Source: Acanthornis magna | Taxonomy: Eukaryota > Chordata > Aves > Passeriformes > Acanthizidae | Reading direction: 5' to 3' | Assembly (NCBI GenBank): GCA_036785705.1 | Contig: JAWUZG010000332.1 | Coordinates: 1,860,001-1,924,000, forward strand | DNA length: 64,000 bases | In this document: positions 61,501 through 64,000 of the stretch, piece after piece | Layout of the letters: every line of letters starts with the position of its first letter | Numbering within the stretch: the stretch's first letter is position 1 | Program-made: the position numbers and the translations under genes | Notes under the pieces: model-generated | Told to the model about the DNA's origin: nothing | What the model saw: only the letters and a program-made list of their open reading frames with translations | Databases searched by the model: none

Positions 61501-64000
61501 TCTGTTGATCAGGAGCTCTGCCAACACAGTGACTCAACTGCCTGTTTAGAGAACAGGTAGAGCCTTTTCTAGCCAGAGTATTTCTCCTCCTCAGAGATAA
61601 AAAGGGTGGAATGAACAGGAGCTGAGACAGCTTGTCACTACTGAATCTTGTCCTGACAGCTGCCTTAGCAGAATGCATTTGATAAACTGTGATTGACAAA
61701 ATACTTGAAAACTGCAGCTTAAAACTGAATTTCTGGAGAGTGTGAAAGTAGACAGGATAAAGTAAGAATAGTCTTATGAGCACACAGAGCTGTCACCATG
61801 CCCATAACTCTCTTTAAATTTGAAAAATAGGAAGCTCTAGGGAAACCTAGACTGTCCTAATATAATTATCAAGATCATTACTGAAATTGAGCCTTCATTT
61901 GGAGCTAGGTCCTTATGCAGTATTTTCTGCTTGTTTACTACACAAAATCTAATGCTGTAACTTATTTCAGTGGTAGAGAACGGGCAAAACAAACAAGAAA
62001 AAAAAATTGGCTATGGATTGCTCTGAACCTTTGGAGTCCATACATAAATTCTGAAGTTTTATGGTCCATTTTCATACTAAAGAAAGAATTGGCAACAGTG
62101 GACCTGCTTCCCCTGACTTTACATTTGTGGTCTGAGAACAATTAGTTTCCACTTACTGCAAATTAAGCTCACCATTTCCCAAAAAGAAAACCCTTCTAAT
62201 GCATCTTCTACATGATTGGAGGCACTCAGAGGGCTCTTTTCTTAGGTGGGTTTTCTGTTCTAATTCAAATCAATACAATCTCCTTAATTGTCTACATAAA
62301 ATGTTATATGTCGTTCCACAAAACTCTGAAAATTAATTACATCACTGCTGTGTAAATACTGGGATGATTTTCAAAGCACTTCTGTGTATGTTCAGTTGCA
62401 AACAGAAGATAGGAGCCACTGCCAGCACTGCTGACTGCAGAGTGCTGTGGCATGAGCAGAGCACACACTGTGTTGGTTGTAGTCATTAGACTGCACTACC
62501 AGTTGATGCATTTGTTGGTGTTTGTTCTATTTTTCATTTGCATTTAAATTCCTGTGAAGGAAAGATAAGATAGAGGTAAACAAATGATGCTTATTTGCTC
62601 TTCAGTTGAGCTCCTACTAGACATGGGGCTTTAAGAGAGAGAAAACATTGGGGAAATGCCTTGGCATCCTTTGCAAAGCATCACACTTGCATTCATTCTC
62701 CAGCAGACTTCAAAAGACGTATCCCTCAGGTTTTAATGAAAACATAAATCAACCGGGAATAACTAAAAATACACTTAAAATTAACAGGAAACTAGGTCAA
62801 TCACCACATGACTCAGTATTTGTAGCTTAGGTAAAATACATTGCAATATTTTTCAGATGATAAATATCCTTCTGGTACATGCAGAAAGTGTTGTCTATGT
62901 TTATTTCCTCCACAACATTATCCCTTTTGAGTTAGGGAGTGTAACGCTTTCTCTTTGTATGCAAAGTGGGTGCCGAGGGCTCCATTCCATCAGGGAGCAG
63001 ATGAGTATATTTGTGGTCAGCCCATGCAGAGGGAAGCAGCTGCCATCATGTGTGAGGCAAAAGAAAAGTGAATTGAATTGATCTGGGGTTTTTCTGAGTG
63101 TTAGAGCCTATTCCTGCACTTTGTTCCGTTCATGCAGCAAGGTTAATTTTGGTGTTTTTTTGAGTGAGTTGGAAACAGAAGCATAGTGAAGCGATTGATT
63201 TCTACATGGCAGCGTAGGGAAGACAAAGATGTTGAAAATTGCCTGAATCATCTCACAATGTGAATGGGTGGGATAGGAAACAGCAGGTGAAATGGCTAAT
63301 TGTTGGGGAATTATGATGGGCTCTGAATTGCCTATGAAGATTCAGGAAACTTTTGTTAGTACAACAGTGGACAATCCTGTGAAAGGATATCCATACAATA
63401 TTACAATAATGCAAGCAAACCTCTTCTTACTACAAGAATAGGAGCCAGTGGAAAGTTTATTTGAAGAATATAACCAGAAATTGAAGAATTTGAAGAATGC
63501 GACCAGAAAGTATTGTCACTGCCATGTATAAAGGTGTGGAAAGTCCATATCCATTGAACAATATGTTGAATTCTTATTCTTTCATTTAAAGAATGATACA
63601 GTTGAACTGCAAGAGGTAGGAGCTGGTGAGATGAGTTACCCAAAGTATGGCATAGTTTCCTTTTGAATAATAACTTTAATATTCTTTCGTGTAAAACAAC
63701 CAGTAACATGATTGGAGCCTCTGCAGTGGTGATTGATATAAAAAATGTGAATAAGAAATGATTGCTCACTGTATGGAAACTATACAACATCAAATTAGCA
63801 AATGGCAGATTCAAAATGAGCAAAAATCTTCTTCATATACATTAAGGACTTCTTGTCTCTGGGCTTTGTAAATAGTAACAATTTACACTGGTTCAGAGCC
63901 AAACTGGAGAAACTGATGGAAGAAAAATCCAACCAGATCTGTTGAATAAAATTTTTAGGAAATTGGAGAGGCAAGCTCCTGGAGTTACAGAGGATATTTT
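55554..64000. other. Non-coding stretch, intron-like
   Basis: This is AT-rich sequence without a recognised exon, repeat family or RNA gene. An imperfect roughly 20-bp tandem pair containing GAGAAG-TCCCA lies at about 58,678-58,718. A 21-bp direct repeat with three differing bases is at 63,460-63,480 and 63,489-63,509. The longest frame is 140 codons on the minus strand at 63,401-63,823 and has no recognisable domain. Confidence 0.5.

Noticed and set aside
1..64000. Prokaryotic-type systems (operons, CRISPR, phage or defence islands)
   Set aside because: No operon spacing, no long coding frames and no regular direct-repeat/spacer arrays. CR1 elements and composition show a bird nuclear genome.

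Overview
This window looks like bird nuclear DNA. The main evidence is several diverged copies of CR1, the dominant LINE of bird genomes, with the typical CR1 3' end (a conserved GATCTTTAAGGTCC-like block followed by ATTCTATG-like octamers). Interspersed repeats are otherwise sparse, the background is AT-rich with short CpG-rich islands, and there is no bacterial-style gene packing. Nearly all open frames are 60-140 codons, overlap on both strands and lack splice or protein-family support. I treat them as chance ORFs.

Layout. Bases 1-13,000 are AT-rich non-coding DNA with simple repeats and a homeodomain-type palindrome near 2.48 kb. Bases 13,040-14,060 form a CpG-rich island built largely from two GC-rich minisatellites: seven 16-bp units, then about eighteen 17-18-bp units with G-quadruplex potential. 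A CR1 3' tail follows directly. Bases 14,260-23,340 are non-coding. Bases 23,380-23,857 are the most gene-like segment: a pyrimidine-rich and CpG-containing promoter-like stretch, then a probable first coding exon on the + strand (ATG at 23,812, in-frame stop 29 codons upstream, GTAAG donor at 23,858). The 15 predicted residues, and the exon ending one base into a glycine codon, match my recollection of an alternative N-terminus of teneurin-2 (TENM2). That gene has very long introns and several promoters. I could not check this by search.

Bases 23,858-64,000 would then be the start of a very large intron. It contains an antisense CR1 copy (30.3-30.8 kb), CR1 fragments at 49.55-49.86 and 55.5 kb, probable older LINE remnants at 43.3 and 53.0 kb, simple repeats, several near-perfect short inverted repeats, and candidate conserved regulatory elements, the best near 44.9-45.3 kb. 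Long poly-T and G/T-rich tracts on the + strand outnumber the A/C-rich ones. That is the skew expected if the region is transcribed left to right, in agreement with the exon's strand.

I found no tRNA, rRNA, CRISPR array, intact transposon or complete protein-coding gene. No new multi-gene system is visible. The most interesting objects are the putative alternative first exon with its promoter, and the GC-rich minisatellite island.
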